From Ciona savignyi (Eukaryota; Chordata; Ascidiacea; Phlebobranchia; Cionidae): 64,000 nucleotides of DNA. The notes beneath the pieces are model-generated. The model was given only the letters and a program-made list of their open reading frames with translations. It made no database searches and was not told the origin of the DNA. A program made the translations under genes and the position numbers. The stretch spans positions 363,352-427,351 of the forward strand of contig CH002902.1 of NCBI GenBank assembly GCA_000149265.1, written 5' to 3'. Shown piece by piece: positions 13,233 to 26,238 of this stretch. How positions within the stretch are numbered: the stretch's first letter is position 1; the number at the start of each line of letters is the position of its first letter.

Positions 13233-14214
13233 CATATCCTATGGTTTAATATCGAGCTCTTAATCATATGTCGATGACCTTACCTTCAACCAAAGTTTGA
13301 ATCAGCAGGCGCTAAATATACAACGGAAACTGCGATTACGCGGTTTTGCGGAAAAAGCTTGTGAGACCGAAGAGGTCAACCTTGTGTTTATTATGTCTAT
13401 TTATAAAACCATGTTTAGACACCAAGTTATATTTCTCCGCAAGTAGCACTTTGTGGGTTTCTTGGTTATTTAACCGCACATGATATATTATATACGTATA
13501 GTCTGTATCGCGTGTTCTTGTAAACATTACCATAGGTTGCCGAAGTACTAATTTAAACATATTATCCATGTTAAAATATGTAAATACTTGTTGGTCAACA
13601 ATTAAAAATCACGAATCACTGATATTGCTTTGGGTTAGATTAATAAATTTTCATAATAATACGATCAAAAATGGGGATGGAGGACCAGCATTATTTTTTG
13701 CACTGCCTTTATTACCTCATTGAATTGCAATGATTTTAATAGTATATTCTAGTCCCAAAAATTCTCTAACAAAGATTAAACTAGTGGTTGGAAATATCTC
13801 CAAAAATGCCAAAAAAATTTTTGTTTCGATCAATTTTATATTATTTGGTCTTTTGGAAATCACTGTGGGTGTTTGATCTTTATTTTTCACTACATATGGA
13901 ATCACATTATCTAACATCTCTAACAATATTCTATCCGATGGACTGAAGCCACCAGTTTGAGGTTAAATTTCTGGATATTTCCGGAAAACGGTTATAGGTG
14001 GGTATATGGAGTGTCAGAATATTTTTTTGTTATTATTTATTCTCTTTTGATTTATGGCGGTTTAAAGCGTCTGGCTGTAGCATATAAGTGATAATAGTGT
14101 AGTTTAATTGTTTACACCTTACGGACATTCCTTGAATAATATTTTCCAAAAATAATACGCCTACGTGCATCGAAATTGTACAATTAAACTCCTTAATTTA
14201 TTACTATAGATTAA
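13233..14214 (-). repeat. Long inverted repeat X', right arm
   Basis: Diverged reverse complement of 10599-11584, about 982 bp. Together the arms span 3.6 kb around T' and repeat copy B. Confidence 0.75.
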
Positions 14215-14287
14215 ACCACCCTTTCGTTGCCGAACAAAGCTTCGGAATGCATGTTTGTCACTAGCTTAACGGGCAACGCTAAAGGAA

Positions 14288-14480
14288 GGGAAAGCGGGAA
14301 GGAGGGCTGTAGAAAAACTGCTTACCAAAACTAGGGAAATTAGTTTTAACCTTTCCCTAAATACTAATTCCAACCCAAAATGTAACCCTAACTATAACCC
14401 CATGTTTAAAACTAACTACAATGTCCTAATATTCATTTTAGTGTGCCGTTTCCTTCCTTCCCCCCTTCCCGCTTTCCGTC
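14288..14480. mobile_element. Small MITE-like element with GC-rich inverted ends
   Basis: GGGAAAGCGGGAAGGAGGG at the left end faces CCCCCCTTCCCGCTTTCC at the right end, about 190 bp apart. The AT-rich interior has several CCCTAA or TAACCC units. No coding capacity. Confidence 0.55.
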
Positions 14481-14564
14481 TTTTTAGTTTACCCCTAGCT
14501 TAACACAAAAAAAATAATTGAAGAAAAAATATGTTCCTTTAGAATCGATCCCATAATAACGTTT

Positions 14565-14770
14565 GTCGTTGTTTTTCTCATTAAAGTTTAACTTGGATGC
14601 TATCATCTGTCATGTAGATTCTGCTGAACCACGAATACCACAAACAATTGTTTTAACTCTATTAGAGGTTAAGTACATGTATACCGTTTCAAACTTAATG
14701 GTGTATACGTGACCTAACCAACATAACCACTGTATTTTCGTGGAACTTTTTCCACCTGTTGAATCTCCCA
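14565..14770 (+). promoter_or_regulatory. Upstream block of MCO-2 shared with MCO-3
   Basis: Reverse-complement match to 32015-32230, with runs such as CTGCTGAACCACGAATACCA and TGGTGTATACGTGAC. It is the outermost detectable part of the inverted duplication. The block lies about 1.4 kb upstream of the MCO-2 start codon but only about 0.6-0.8 kb upstream of MCO-3. A shared regulatory role is possible but unproven. Confidence 0.45.
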
Positions 14771-16155
14771 CTTATCTTGCAGAGGTCAATACAAAGTTCA
14801 GTATCAAGATGGCTGGATATAGAATTCGCAATGGGCTGACATGCACAATTCAAATTGTTTTTTAAATTGTAAGATCCGTTGAAAGAATTTACCTACAAAT
14901 ATGAAGCATTTTAACCACTATACACAGTGACGGCCACCCCAATTAACCTATGAATATGCATCATTTAAACACTATACACACTGACAACCACCAGTTTATC
15001 TTGCGTCCTTCTAGTAGCGCCACTAGTCTAACTGGTTAGCGGAGCTACGACAGTAGAATGCGCATTGATTCCAGTTGAATAATAGGTTTTACAAAATGAT
15101 TAGAAACCCTTAATCACACACAAAATACTATAATGGCTTTGGTACCGCATCGGTAGGGCGATGTAATACTACGATAGCCATTTAAAACACGGAATTGATA
15201 CAATCTTACGAACGCGCCTTGCGCTGTCCCATTCACATGAACAAACATGTCCTATCCTATTGTATATGTTTCAAACGTGTTTCTTTACTTTTTACAATAG
15301 CCATAAATACGATTTACGCACCAAAGTTAAACTAACAAGAAATGTATAAATTTTTGTAACTGGCCTAACGCAAGCTCTGGGAGAAACGACCTTTAACCTA
15401 TATGCGGATAATTCAAACGACGTTCTTCGTTCAATAAACACATTTCATGTGAACGAGTATATAAGTTGAAAAGTTTTCAGGCATACAAATTTATCACACG
15501 GATGTCGGTGTGGTCGATATATTAGGTTTTACCATTTTGTAATCGTTTTAAAGATTGGGGAAGGAAAAGCTAGGGTATTTGGTTTATCCTCGTAAATGAG
15601 TAAATTAAGAGGATTAACGCCAGGTTACCGGAGCTAATGCGATGTATTTTTTATGATTCATACGTTTCTTTAATTTAGTAGAACCCATTAATACGCTGGA
15701 TTTGGGTAATCTACGTTATGTGCCTTGCTTAAGGATGCAACTAAATAGCCAGACCGAGTTTAGGATTTGCAACCCTTCGGCTAAAAGGCGACGCACCAAC
15801 CCACCAATCTAATCAGTCGGACAAATTAGTCGGGGAAATATCGGAGTTCCCTATTTCCAAATGCCGGATTATCTAATGTATTTCTATAATCATGATTCTA
15901 ATAGATCTATGTTAGAAAACTTTCTGATCAAAAAAACTTTGAGCCAGAAAGCTGATTGACAGGACACTTAAATTAGTGTCAGTCGTTGGTACTACGAAAA
16001 TCGCTATTCCTTCTTTTTTTACTGGTTTTGATTTTGCAACATTTTATGACGGTTTGATGCGCTATACTATTCAGCTAAGTGGCAAGGTACCAACCACATC
16101 CTTCCGGTCGGCCAACACCTTAAACATTCTGTGTTAATTAAGATTTAGCTCAAAA
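14771..16155. other. MCO-2 upstream region
   Basis: No coding sequence recognised. It holds a degraded minus-strand SINE head near 15760-15835 (GCAACCCTTCGGCTAAAAGG) and a tRNA-like fragment near 15020-15080. The last 60-70 bp before the ATG (CCTTCCGGTCGGCCAACACC and onward) resemble the same position in MCO-3, so the proximal promoter or 5' UTR is probably conserved. Confidence 0.45.
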
Positions 16156-19100
16156 ATGTTGAAGGAAATTGTGCTGCATGTTCTACTTATATTGCACTTT
16201 ACAAGCGCGGAGGATTGCAGTCATACTTCGCCGTGCACTCCTTTAAAAGGTTCTTGTTTTTCGTCTATAATAAACTTATTTGTATGTGTCGGCCTTGGTG
16301 TTATGACTCCCACTGTTCTATGCCGTTTTGGTGCATTTTCTGGTTCTTTATATGACATGCTAAGTGAACCATGTTTTTTTTCTGCTGATACTTTGAAAAG
16401 TAATATTACTTTAACAGCACCTCGGCTCACACGATCAATAATGAGTGACACACGTGTCTGAAATACTAGTAACATAGCAACAACAATGTTAGGTGGTCAA
16501 CCAACTATTTATTAAAATACTTTAAGTTAGATGTAGATTAGTATAGCATATGTTTGGGGAAAACAGTAACATAGCTACAACACATTTAGGTGGTCAACCG
16601 TTCAAGAATCCGACTCAGATTTTCTCCGCTCGCCAGAACAACCACGTCCAGTTGACAGTTGATATCCATGAAGTAACGATCGATTGGTTGACTGTAAAGC
16701 GACGTCTGTACAACGGCGAATTTCCGGGTCCAACTATATGGATACGACCAGGAGAAGTTCTGAACGTCGAATTTGTAAGTTTGTAGGCTATTGCGTAGAA
16801 TTCATATTGTATTGCCATGAAAACGAACGCGTATGGTGATTCTTGCACGAGAAGTTGCCATGTTAACTCGCGTCCATACTTATGTTACCGAACCTATTGG
16901 AGTTTTATTTTATAAAACCTTTGGCTTGGATGTTCCTTTAGTTTTATAAGATCCCAATAATCCACTGAGATTAGCTGGGGGACAATTAAGTGCCTTGGCC
17001 AAGGAAACAACGCCATATGATTGACTGGTTCGATACCACAAGCGTCCCGCACTTCGTTGACTCTCTTACCAATTAAGATAAAGGTAAGTATCTACACTAT
17101 TATTACATATTAGCATATAAGCATACTTTTCATTGACATGTAATTTAAAAATAAAATAAGTTAACCTATTCATACTAGGTCAACAATCTAAAGACTCCAG
17201 ATCCCCCGAAAACGGATGCTGGTTTTGGATATCCGAACACTACAAATCTTCATACCCACGGGCTGCATATTAGTGGAATGGTAAGCACTATGGATTTATG
17301 ACCATCATTAATTATGTTAACTTTCTTTTGTAATCACAGTCTCCTGGGGACAACCCTGTTTACACAGTAGCACCCGGAGACGTCTACCAGTATGTGTTCG
17401 AAGTACATCCAGATCAACAACCTGGTACCTTCTGGTACCACCCACATTTCCACGGAAGCGTATTTTTTCAGGTGAAATTAACTCACACATTATTATGGTT
17501 GTCTTTTACCAATGCGCCGACTGCTTTAAGCAAGGTTATCACTGTCGGCATAAATAAATTTAATAAAACAGCGGTGAGGATATCCCTATGTAGCCAAAGC
17601 GCTATTGTGCAACTTCCCGTAGAACTTGTTTTCGAGGGCATATACATTGTGATAACTTACCCTTTTGCATGTTTTTACACTTTCATTACAGGTTCTGGGT
17701 GGTATGAAAGGCGCATTGATCGTCGAGGACAGTATATTCACTACACCTGAGCTTGAGGCAGTATCCTGCCCGTTCAACTGCGAACACGATATTCAGATTA
17801 TGTTCATGCTCTTTCAGTATTCCTCCAGCAGTGGATCAGACTATGCCCATGTACAACGGTCCATCGGAGATTATGAAGGGTTCAGGTAATTCGTACACTA
17901 TTTCTATATTTCCCCTTATCTCTATTAATCAATAAGTAGCCTCGTGAAAAATTACTGTCCCTCGGAATCTATGTGCATATGACAAACAAGTTTCTGCATT
18001 GCCATTTTTGAAATTTAAGTTGGGCTTATTAATCGATGAAGGGTATTTAAACATTTAAATTTATTTCTGTATGCTAGTGGACGTGACTTTTAGTTAAGGT
18101 ATGTAAGCAAGTGTTTTGCTTCATCAATCTTCGTACGGTAGGATAAAATATGTGATGGACATGTATGCCGTTTTGTTTGGCTTTAATAAACTTAAACTGT
18201 CATTTTAACCAAAGTTGTTAATTAAGTATCAGCTGGTTGATTTGTTGATACAATTAGAATGCAAGTAGGGGTCAAACTCAAAAATTTGTAAAATTATGTG
18301 AAACTAGATTTAGTTTCCATAATCACCTGTGAATTTTCAGTTAAATTACATTTCAAATCTAAGACTTTTGTAAGAGAATTTTAATTGACACATATACGTT
18401 TTTTTGTTTTTTGTTCTTTAACGACAAAGAACATAAAATATATTTACATTTACACAAACAGAACAGAAGACTGTATACCAAATCAAATTTGCAATTAGTA
18501 AAGCTACAAAATGTATATAAATATGACCGTGGAATATTGACAAAAAACTTAATATTATTGGTTTAAATAAACGGGACGTTGTGCAAATGTGTACACTTTC
18601 AGGCAAAATGGAATTCAACTCGACAACTCACAGCAAACTTTAGAAGAATGGTTGGAAGATCCGGCTAATAATATAAAGTATATGCTGGTGAATGGTTTAT
18701 TAAATCCAGTACTGGAAATTCAACCTGGACAGATGAAAAGATTAAGGTATAAACAAGTTAAAATTGAAAGGCAAAAGTAAATGATTTGTTCAAAAACGAA
18801 CTCAAAAAATCTTAAAAAAGTCACCTCTTCCAAGATGTTTTGCCCATTTCTGTTTGCAAATATATAGTTTCCTTTTTAATACTGATATTGTGGTCAGTTT
18901 CTGGATACCAATTTGACTCTTTAAAACTGCTATATTTTTTCTTCGATTTTTTCCCATGTCCGGCCCGTTGGTCTAACGGTTAAGTGCGTCGTCTTTCAAT
19001 CGAAAGGTTGCAGGTGCGAAACTGGTCGCTAGCTAGTCAGTTGTGTCCTTGGGCAAGGCACTTGGAGATTGCCTGAACCCAGCGGATTAATGGGTTCTAC

Positions 19101-22100
19101 CAAATTGAAGGAACGTGTCTGTCATATACAACACACTGCAATAGCTCCGGTAACCCGACAATGGGCGCGAGGTGATCTGACGATTTCCCGTGTGTTAACC
19201 CCCTTGGTTTTCCCATTCACGGCGATAAAGATGAATATCCTATCCTATTCAATTAACTATTAGGTCAAAAGCTTCAGTGATGTGTAAAAATGAATGAGTG
19301 TTTGGTTATGTTAATTAGATGACATACACCGCAGACTTCTTAACGCCGGGGAACACGACAATCTTGCAATTGAGATAGTGAACACTATCCCGGGAGCCCC
19401 GACTTGCGAGGTAAAGGAAATCGCAAAGGATGGAATCTATCTCGACTATCCAAGAACACCTAGATTAGGCAGGACTTTTATCCCACCGGGGTCGAGAGTT
19501 GACTGGCTGATAGTTTGTCATCATGGCGGAACCTTCGAGGTTGGTTATAAGCATTGATTAACTTTTATATTTAAATATTATAATCGTTTGCTCTATAAAT
19601 GGACTTATTATTTAGTTTTGCATACAAGTATTAATTCACTATATTGTCCACTTGTTGCTATAGATGCGCTCTACATTTTATGATGAAGACGAAATGTCAT
19701 TGGGAAAATCAATCAATTTTGATGGCCCGCTTATGACACTTAAAGTCCATGGTACTCCAGCGAATTCTCGCTTTCCTCCTACTCTCCCACCTAAGCCAGA
19801 TTTCCTTCGGGATCTTCGTAATGTAGCACCAGAGGAAATTGGCGGCAGGTTCCAGTTAGAGCTCAATTCGAATTTGATGCTCGCAAGGGAATCATACTCA
19901 GGGGCATATTATAGGTATATCCAAATTGTTTTAGCAAAAATATTTAAACATTATCTACGCACGTAATTTTAAGAGAACTTGATATTTCTAAAAAATCGCA
20001 ATGTTAAAAATAGTGACGTAACCGTGTAAGTTTAACCTAGATTCGAAAACAGTATGTATCTTGTCACTCCATACTTCTAACATTAGACACATAGGTTCCG
20101 ACAAAACCTTGTACTCGAATTGTGCGTCCTTACATTTTAATCCGGCATTGGATGCGACAATAAATAAGCTTTTTTAAGAATAATTGGTACAAATGCACCT
20201 TCTCAGATACAAAGCTGAATTGAACACCGTGCAAGAATGGTTCATTACCAACACCGACACAGTTTCCTCCCATCCGCTACATATTCATGTCAACTATTTT
20301 CAGGTTTTTACGAATTTCCATTTAAAACAAAAGAACACATATTGTTTTTGTTTGATTTTTTATACTTTTTTAATCGACCCGGAACTTTTAAAATAGTTTA
20401 AACACAAATTCAAGATAAGTTTGCAATACTATTTTAGAGATTATCCATAGGAAATTTGCAATAATATTTCAAAACTAAAATAGTTGACGTATACATAGTT
20501 TGCAACACCTGTAGCTTTTAGTGATATTAGCTAGCCAGATCTTGCAGTGGACAATTTTAAATTTTAGTGGTAGACACAGGGTAGGAATAAATATATTTTG
20601 TCGAAATTGATTTTTTAGAGTGTAATGGACTACTTATGATTGACACTCTGTAGTTTATTTTAAATCTCTATATAACACACATTATTCTTATTCTTCGAAC
20701 ACTAACTAACTATCGGATTTATTATTTCCTTATAAACAATACTAATTTATTGCAGGTAATTAGTTACAACGCATATACGGGGCCATACAGTGGCGGGAAT
20801 AGTGATGGATGGCGGTTATACAATCAAGCGACCGGCGAAACGTGTGTTTGGCAATTCGATGGATATGACCGTGAGTATATACAACTCGTTACAACCCACA
20901 ACCCAACAATACATAAGTGTAATAATCAAATAGTTCCGAAAATATAAACCAATCATATATATGCACCGACTAGATGCTATTTTGGTCGTTCTTGCATTTC
21001 TTGGTAACTACTCGTTTATGATAAGATTTATATATGTATGTGTATCTTCATGCAAAAACGAAGCAACCTAGCTGTTATGGATTTTCATATCAATGTGGTT
21101 CTAAGGATGCCTTAACATAAAAACGGTTATCTTATTCTACAGCCGACCTTAATATTGAGAAACCATCGGACCCGTATAAATACTTAGGCCATGAACAAAA
21201 CCAAGACTTAAGCCAGGAAGGAACGATAGCTTACGTTGAACCCGGTGATTGGAGGGATACGTTTACCGTACCGCCCATGAGCAACATTACGGTATTCACT
21301 TTCTATCCGTAATGTGGATAATTCGAAAACAGCAGTTGTTGTAGTGGACTATCTACTCCTTAGCAGACCGATTAGTGTACGTCGCCCAATACCTTATATT
21401 GAAACTAAAACAAACGTAACGTCTATATAATATGCAACACACTAAAATCGATTTGGCAAATGATGCTGATGCATAAGATATACAAGACTGCAGTAATAAA
21501 TCCCTCGATACACAGGTTCCCTTACAAGTCATTAGACAATAACCATGTACAAATCCTTCGATGATTATTAACCAACCGACAAGATGAAAGTGAGACAAAC
21601 ATCCAATCATATATTATTTCTTTGCAGATCCGATTTAAGACTGACAGCTACACCGGGCTTGTGGTTGCCCATTGCCACATTCTCAACCACGAAGATTTGG
21701 GAATGATGCTCGCTGTAGAGATTGTAGAACAAGGTATTTATTTAATGATTGATTCAGCAAACGTCTTATGAATTTACATTATCATGGACAGTAATGCATT
21801 TAATAAATTATAGTGCGATTTTCTATTTTTTGGTTTAAACCAAGTGATCTTTTCCAAATTACCATATGGTATGGAAACATTGATTTGCATATCTGGCACT
21901 GCCTCACACAACTTCGTGGACAAACAAAAGTATCCTGCCAATAATGCAACCTGACTAGTTGGTAAACGTTGTCGTATGAGGCCTGGAACAGCAATTTCTT
22001 GCGATTGGCCCAGGCCTCAGTGGGCAGAGCTTCGCATTTATACACCAGAAAAAGTACTTAGCGGGCGTCGAGTAAACCCTTAAGCAAAATAACGTCTCTT

Positions 22101-22440
22101 TTATATTAGACACACTGCAATATCTTTGGCAACAGGTCACTGGAAATTAGTTTACTTGCAATAATAGCTATTAATCATTCAAATTGGATTTCCACGCCTA
22201 GTATCGACACAACCAACCGTTTAAGTGAATTTACTATGCTAAGAGACATGCTTATTTTAAAATAGTGGTCAGAAATTAGTTTACTATTATTTAAACATGA
22301 AATAAATTGAAGGAGAAAGCTTGGACGCAAATCTTGCTTCTGGTGGAGCGTATCCGGGATCATGTATGGACAACCCTAAACCTCTCGTGGCTTCCTCGCG
22401 CAAAACATCAAACGATCCACAGAAGAAACAGTCTAACTAG
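16156..22440 (+). CDS. MCO-2: secreted laccase-like multicopper oxidase
   Basis: Thirteen exons: 16156-16249, 16590-16774, 17179-17280, 17340-17471, 17692-17885, 18603-18746, 19335-19539, 19664-19914, 20207-20303, 20756-20870, 21143-21291, 21628-21733, 22313-22440; 633 residues. Signal peptide, then a short Cys motif (DCSHTSPCTPLKG). All four copper-binding segments are complete: HTHG (118-121), WYHPHFHG (159-166), HPLHIH (458-463) and HCHILNHEDLGM (571-582) with Cys572, His577 and axial Met582. This predicts a working four-copper oxidase that takes electrons from a reducing substrate to oxygen outside the cell. The C-terminal tail after the last copper motif is short and polar, with no membrane anchor. 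The last acceptor (TTGAAG) lacks a pyrimidine tract but is supported by the same site in MCO-3. Tail to tail with MCO-3, its close duplicate. AATAAA follows at 22525. A SINE lies in intron 6. Substrate unknown. Confidence 0.92.
16468..16601 (+). repeat. Duplicated splice-acceptor segment in MCO-2 intron 1
   Basis: The 36-bp segment AGTAACATAGC...TTAGGTGGTCAACC occurs at 16468-16503 and again at the true exon 2 acceptor (16564-16599). Use of the upstream copy would add the same first residues (GGQP) and then meet a TAA within a few codons. Confidence 0.65.
18959..19250 (+). mobile_element. tRNA-derived SINE in MCO-2 intron 6
   Basis: The most complete copy of the family. The tRNA-like head has A-box GGTCTAACGGTTAAG and degenerate B-box GGTTGCAGGTGCGAAAC. 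A body with CTTGGGCAAGGCACTT and a tail ATGAATATCCTATCC follow. It resembles the composite SINE class described in Ciona (from memory, not searched). Confidence 0.8.
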
Positions 22441-22524
22441 ATGTAACCCATTTGGAATTTTTATAAAAATATAAAAGATATACGTGGATTGTGTTAAGTT
22501 TGGTGATAGTTGTTTGAAATTTTA

Positions 22525-22530
22525 AATAAA
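22525..22530 (+). terminator. Polyadenylation signal AATAAA for MCO-2
   Basis: Canonical AATAAA 85 bp after the MCO-2 stop codon in AT-rich DNA. Spacing is suitable for a short 3' UTR. Confidence 0.6.
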
Positions 22531-22856
22531 TTTATTGAATCTTAACGTTTGGAAATCGGTTATTTATATTATTCTGCAAACATAATTATATTTGTGTTTA
22601 TGGTTTTAATTCCATAACAAAAAGTGTGGCCAAGACTGGGAAGGGTCATTTGTAGTGTTTTTTCTGTGATTTAAAAACAAAGTTGTTTTTTCTATTTACC
22701 AAAAAATAATAGTATGTTTCTAATAGGTGAAGTATCTTAGCACAAGTGAAGGCTATACAATAATGGAATTGAATTTAATCGTTTGTCTGGGTAATAATCG
22801 AAATGTGTGACGCGGGGCGTCTGTAAATAGGATAAGAAACATTTAACTTACCTTTG

Positions 22857-23050
22857 GCCGACAGAATAGTCTAGTGGTAAGTGCGTCGCCTTTCAGCCGA
22901 AGGATTGTAGGTTTGAAACTGGTCCTTACCTAGTCAGTTGTGACCTGAGGCAAGGCACATTACGGACATTACGGACATTGCCTAAACCCAGTTACTAAAT
23001 TGAAGGAACGTGAACATCGTACAAAACCCTTCATAGCTTCGGTAACCTAT
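22857..23050 (+). mobile_element. tRNA-derived SINE between MCO-2 and MCO-3
   Basis: Head AGTCTAGTGGTAAGTGCGTC, GCCTTTCAGCCGAAGGATTG, then GAGGCAAGGCACATTACGGA. The tail is replaced by unrelated sequence. It lies near the centre of the MCO inverted duplication. Confidence 0.7.
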
Positions 23051-24239
23051 ATATCTTATAGCTCATTGCTCCGCAACCATTTTTCACTCGAGGCATTTTT
23101 TTCACTCGAGCACATTTAAAAACTTACTAAATTTGACAGCTCGTATCTAATAGCTGTAATTTGCAAAAACCAAAATCCATTTATTTGGTAAAAACGAAAT
23201 TAAAAAAAAAAACTATTATTTTTCCGCTGCACACCTAGCATTGTCTTGCGGCAAAGTAGTGTACCGTGGCACACTAGTTGCCGAGCACTGTTAAACCTTT
23301 TATGACTAATTTTGCGGATGCACAGAAAATGTGCCCAAGCTCATCCCAGTAAAGAAGCTCGGGTATGTCGATTAAAGTTAGAGCGAAGTTGAAGATGAAG
23401 GGGGGGTGCACTAATCCACCAATATACTATTCCGCGTGATGTATATTAATTGTCCGAAGCATGGCAATATCGCACGAAATCCATTATATCTTCTACCACT
23501 CCAATTGAGTTCGTATTGGGGTTAAAGACTATAACTTTTGCAATTTGGAAACGTGGAAAAGTTTAAATCAAAATCATTGGAAATAATACAACTTACCTGT
23601 GAGTACAACGCTCCCTTACCTTATCAAGATGCTATCAAAATGCGATTGCCAATGTATTAACGTTTTTAAATTTACAAGAATAAAGAATGCCCTATCCTTC
23701 CCAAAGCTCATCTTTTCTCAAAGGATGAAAAAAAGGTGCGATGACGCATCAAGAAACTAAACTGTGTATATATAGGCGTGCCTTTGTGATTTCGTTTTTA
23801 AGACATCTATGCTCTTCCAGGTAATGTTAAACGGCTTTTGTCTGATGAGATTATATGATGCTTTACTACGAATACTAAATAATTTGTCGTTGGTATGCGA
23901 TGCGATACTTTAATAGATTGCAGTAATTGTTACCAACAATTGTTAACCTGAACACAAGTACATTTATATTTACAATTAGACAGAAAACAAAATTACTTTA
24001 AGATTAGCATTAACAGTTACTAAAAATATTACTTAGATATAAACCAATTTTTACTCTTTGTCTATATTTTTCGTTGCGTAATTATTAACAAAATCTCATA
24101 TTTACTTATTTCTGCAGATGGCCAGAAAGAATCGATTTCCAATCGTTTCTGAAACAAATTTAATAAAACTATCATTAAAACTCCACATAATTCACGAATA
24201 TTATTTGCCTCTTGGGCAAACTGCAAATAGGCAACATAC

Positions 24240-26167
24240 CTAGTCGGATCGGTCCTTGTTGGATGTGTTTGGTGTTTTGCGCGAGAAAGTCACAAGAGGT
24301 TCAGGGTTCTCCATACATGACCACGGATAAGCTCCAGCAGAGGGAAGATTTGCCTCCAAACTTTCCCCTTCAAAATATTTTATGTTTATTTAAGAATAGA
24401 AATCTTCGATATGTTCTCTCTATACTGCGCGCCGTTTATTCGCCCTTTAAACGGATGTATGTCGCCTCTACTTTGGCGGGAGGGTAAATACACACCGGGT
24501 GATTGAAACACGGTTTTCTTCTGTTTTAGCGTTATAAAGAAAACGTGTGTTCGGGGATACACTGCTGTTAGCATCATATAACTTGCACTTCTTAGTTGTC
24601 GAAACTGTTAAAGTGCGCTATATATATTTAAAATACCGCTACTGCTTTAGTTTATTTCATTTATCCAATGCTGGGTTAGGTTGACATTCGTATATTGATA
24701 AAAAAAATTAACCTCTCGATGTAACAACATTTGCGGTAAAATGCGACGTTTTAACCACTATTCCAATGTACGTAAGGATACACACAGGCGGACAACCCCA
24801 AAGAACATTAGCCTCCAGAATCCACACGTAATTTTGATCCCAATTTGATTTTAGTTGCACTATTGTCGGAATACTGTATGTGTCTACGAAATTTGACAAG
24901 GACGTTCAAGGTATGCACATCACTTTGTGTATACCACCATCTCTTATATAGTCATTTATAAACAATGGCGCATATTTTTATTCAAAATGTTAGGCTACGT
25001 GAACCGCAATACAACATTATTTTCCGTGATAATGCAAATTCAGTGGCTCGGTTACACCATCAATCAATATCTACCTTGTTCCACAATCTCCACAGCGAGC
25101 ATCATACCCTTATCTTCGTGGTTGAGAATATGACAGTGGGAGATCACCAGCCCAGTGTAGGTGTCAGTCTCGAACCGAATCTGACGTAAAAATTGTGCAT
25201 GGTTGGGAGGTTGTTTCATTTTTTATACTTTTAAGCAAAAACAAGTCAAAGGACTATACATGGTCATCGTATGTCAGGAGAATTCGTGTTTTCAGTGACG
25301 ATTTGACCGACATAGCTATGCGACCGAAATAATTGACAAAAAGTTGAAACAGGAATAACGAACGACTACAAATAGATGAAACAAATTTTTAACAAAATTC
25401 CTTGTATACCGTGACGTTACTCATTGGTGGCACGGTAAACGTATCCCTCCAACCACCGGGTTCAACGTAAGCAATGGTTCCTTCCTGGCTTAAGTCTTGA
25501 TTTTGCTCATGGCCTAAGTATCTATACGGGTCCGATGGTTTCTCAATATAAAGGTCGGCTGTAAATCAATAAGTTTTGATGTCGAAACTCTTATAATAAC
25601 ATTATTATTATTATCTACTCTAAAAGAAAAGGTAAAACATTTTCCTCTTGATTGGATACACGTATCACTTTCAAGAAAAAGGCAAAATACAGGAACACCC
25701 AAAATAGTGCTGCTAGTATATCTAAATCACAGTAACTGTTCCTAAAATAGGAAAAGATAGGATATTCATGTTTATCCCCATGGATGGGAAAATCAAGGGT
25801 GTAAACACATGGAAAACGTCAGATCACCTTGCGCCGTCGGGATACCTGAACTATTGCTTTGTGTTGTGTATGATTGAGACGTTCCTTTAATTTAGTAGAA
25901 CCCATTTATACGTTGGGTTCAGGCGATGTCCGCTAAGTGCGTTGCCCTATAGGACACACATGACTAGCTAGCTAATTTTGTTGTGGAATTCTCTTTATTT
26001 CCAACACCCTGGAAAAAGATAACTGTATATTGTTATTCAATATTCTGTATTTGTGGATACAGATGTTTCAATAAATATTTACATTATCCCGACTTTAAAC
26101 ATGGGAAACTGTATACTCAATTTTCCAGTAGCAAATATGTAGCAAGTATGGCTGAATGATTGATAAG

Positions 26168-26238
<71 letters not shown>

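Larger units (their letters stand above)
22441..24239. other. Spacer at the centre of the MCO inverted duplication
   Basis: About 1.8 kb between the two tail-to-tail stop codons. Apart from the MCO-2 polyadenylation signal and the SINE at 22857-23050 I see no gene. The two halves are not visibly complementary, so the duplication has an asymmetric loop. Confidence 0.6.

Noticed and set aside
18959..19030. Possible functional tRNA gene
   Set aside because: A- and B-box-like motifs are present, but the cloverleaf is imperfect and the sequence continues into a SINE body and tail found at several other places.
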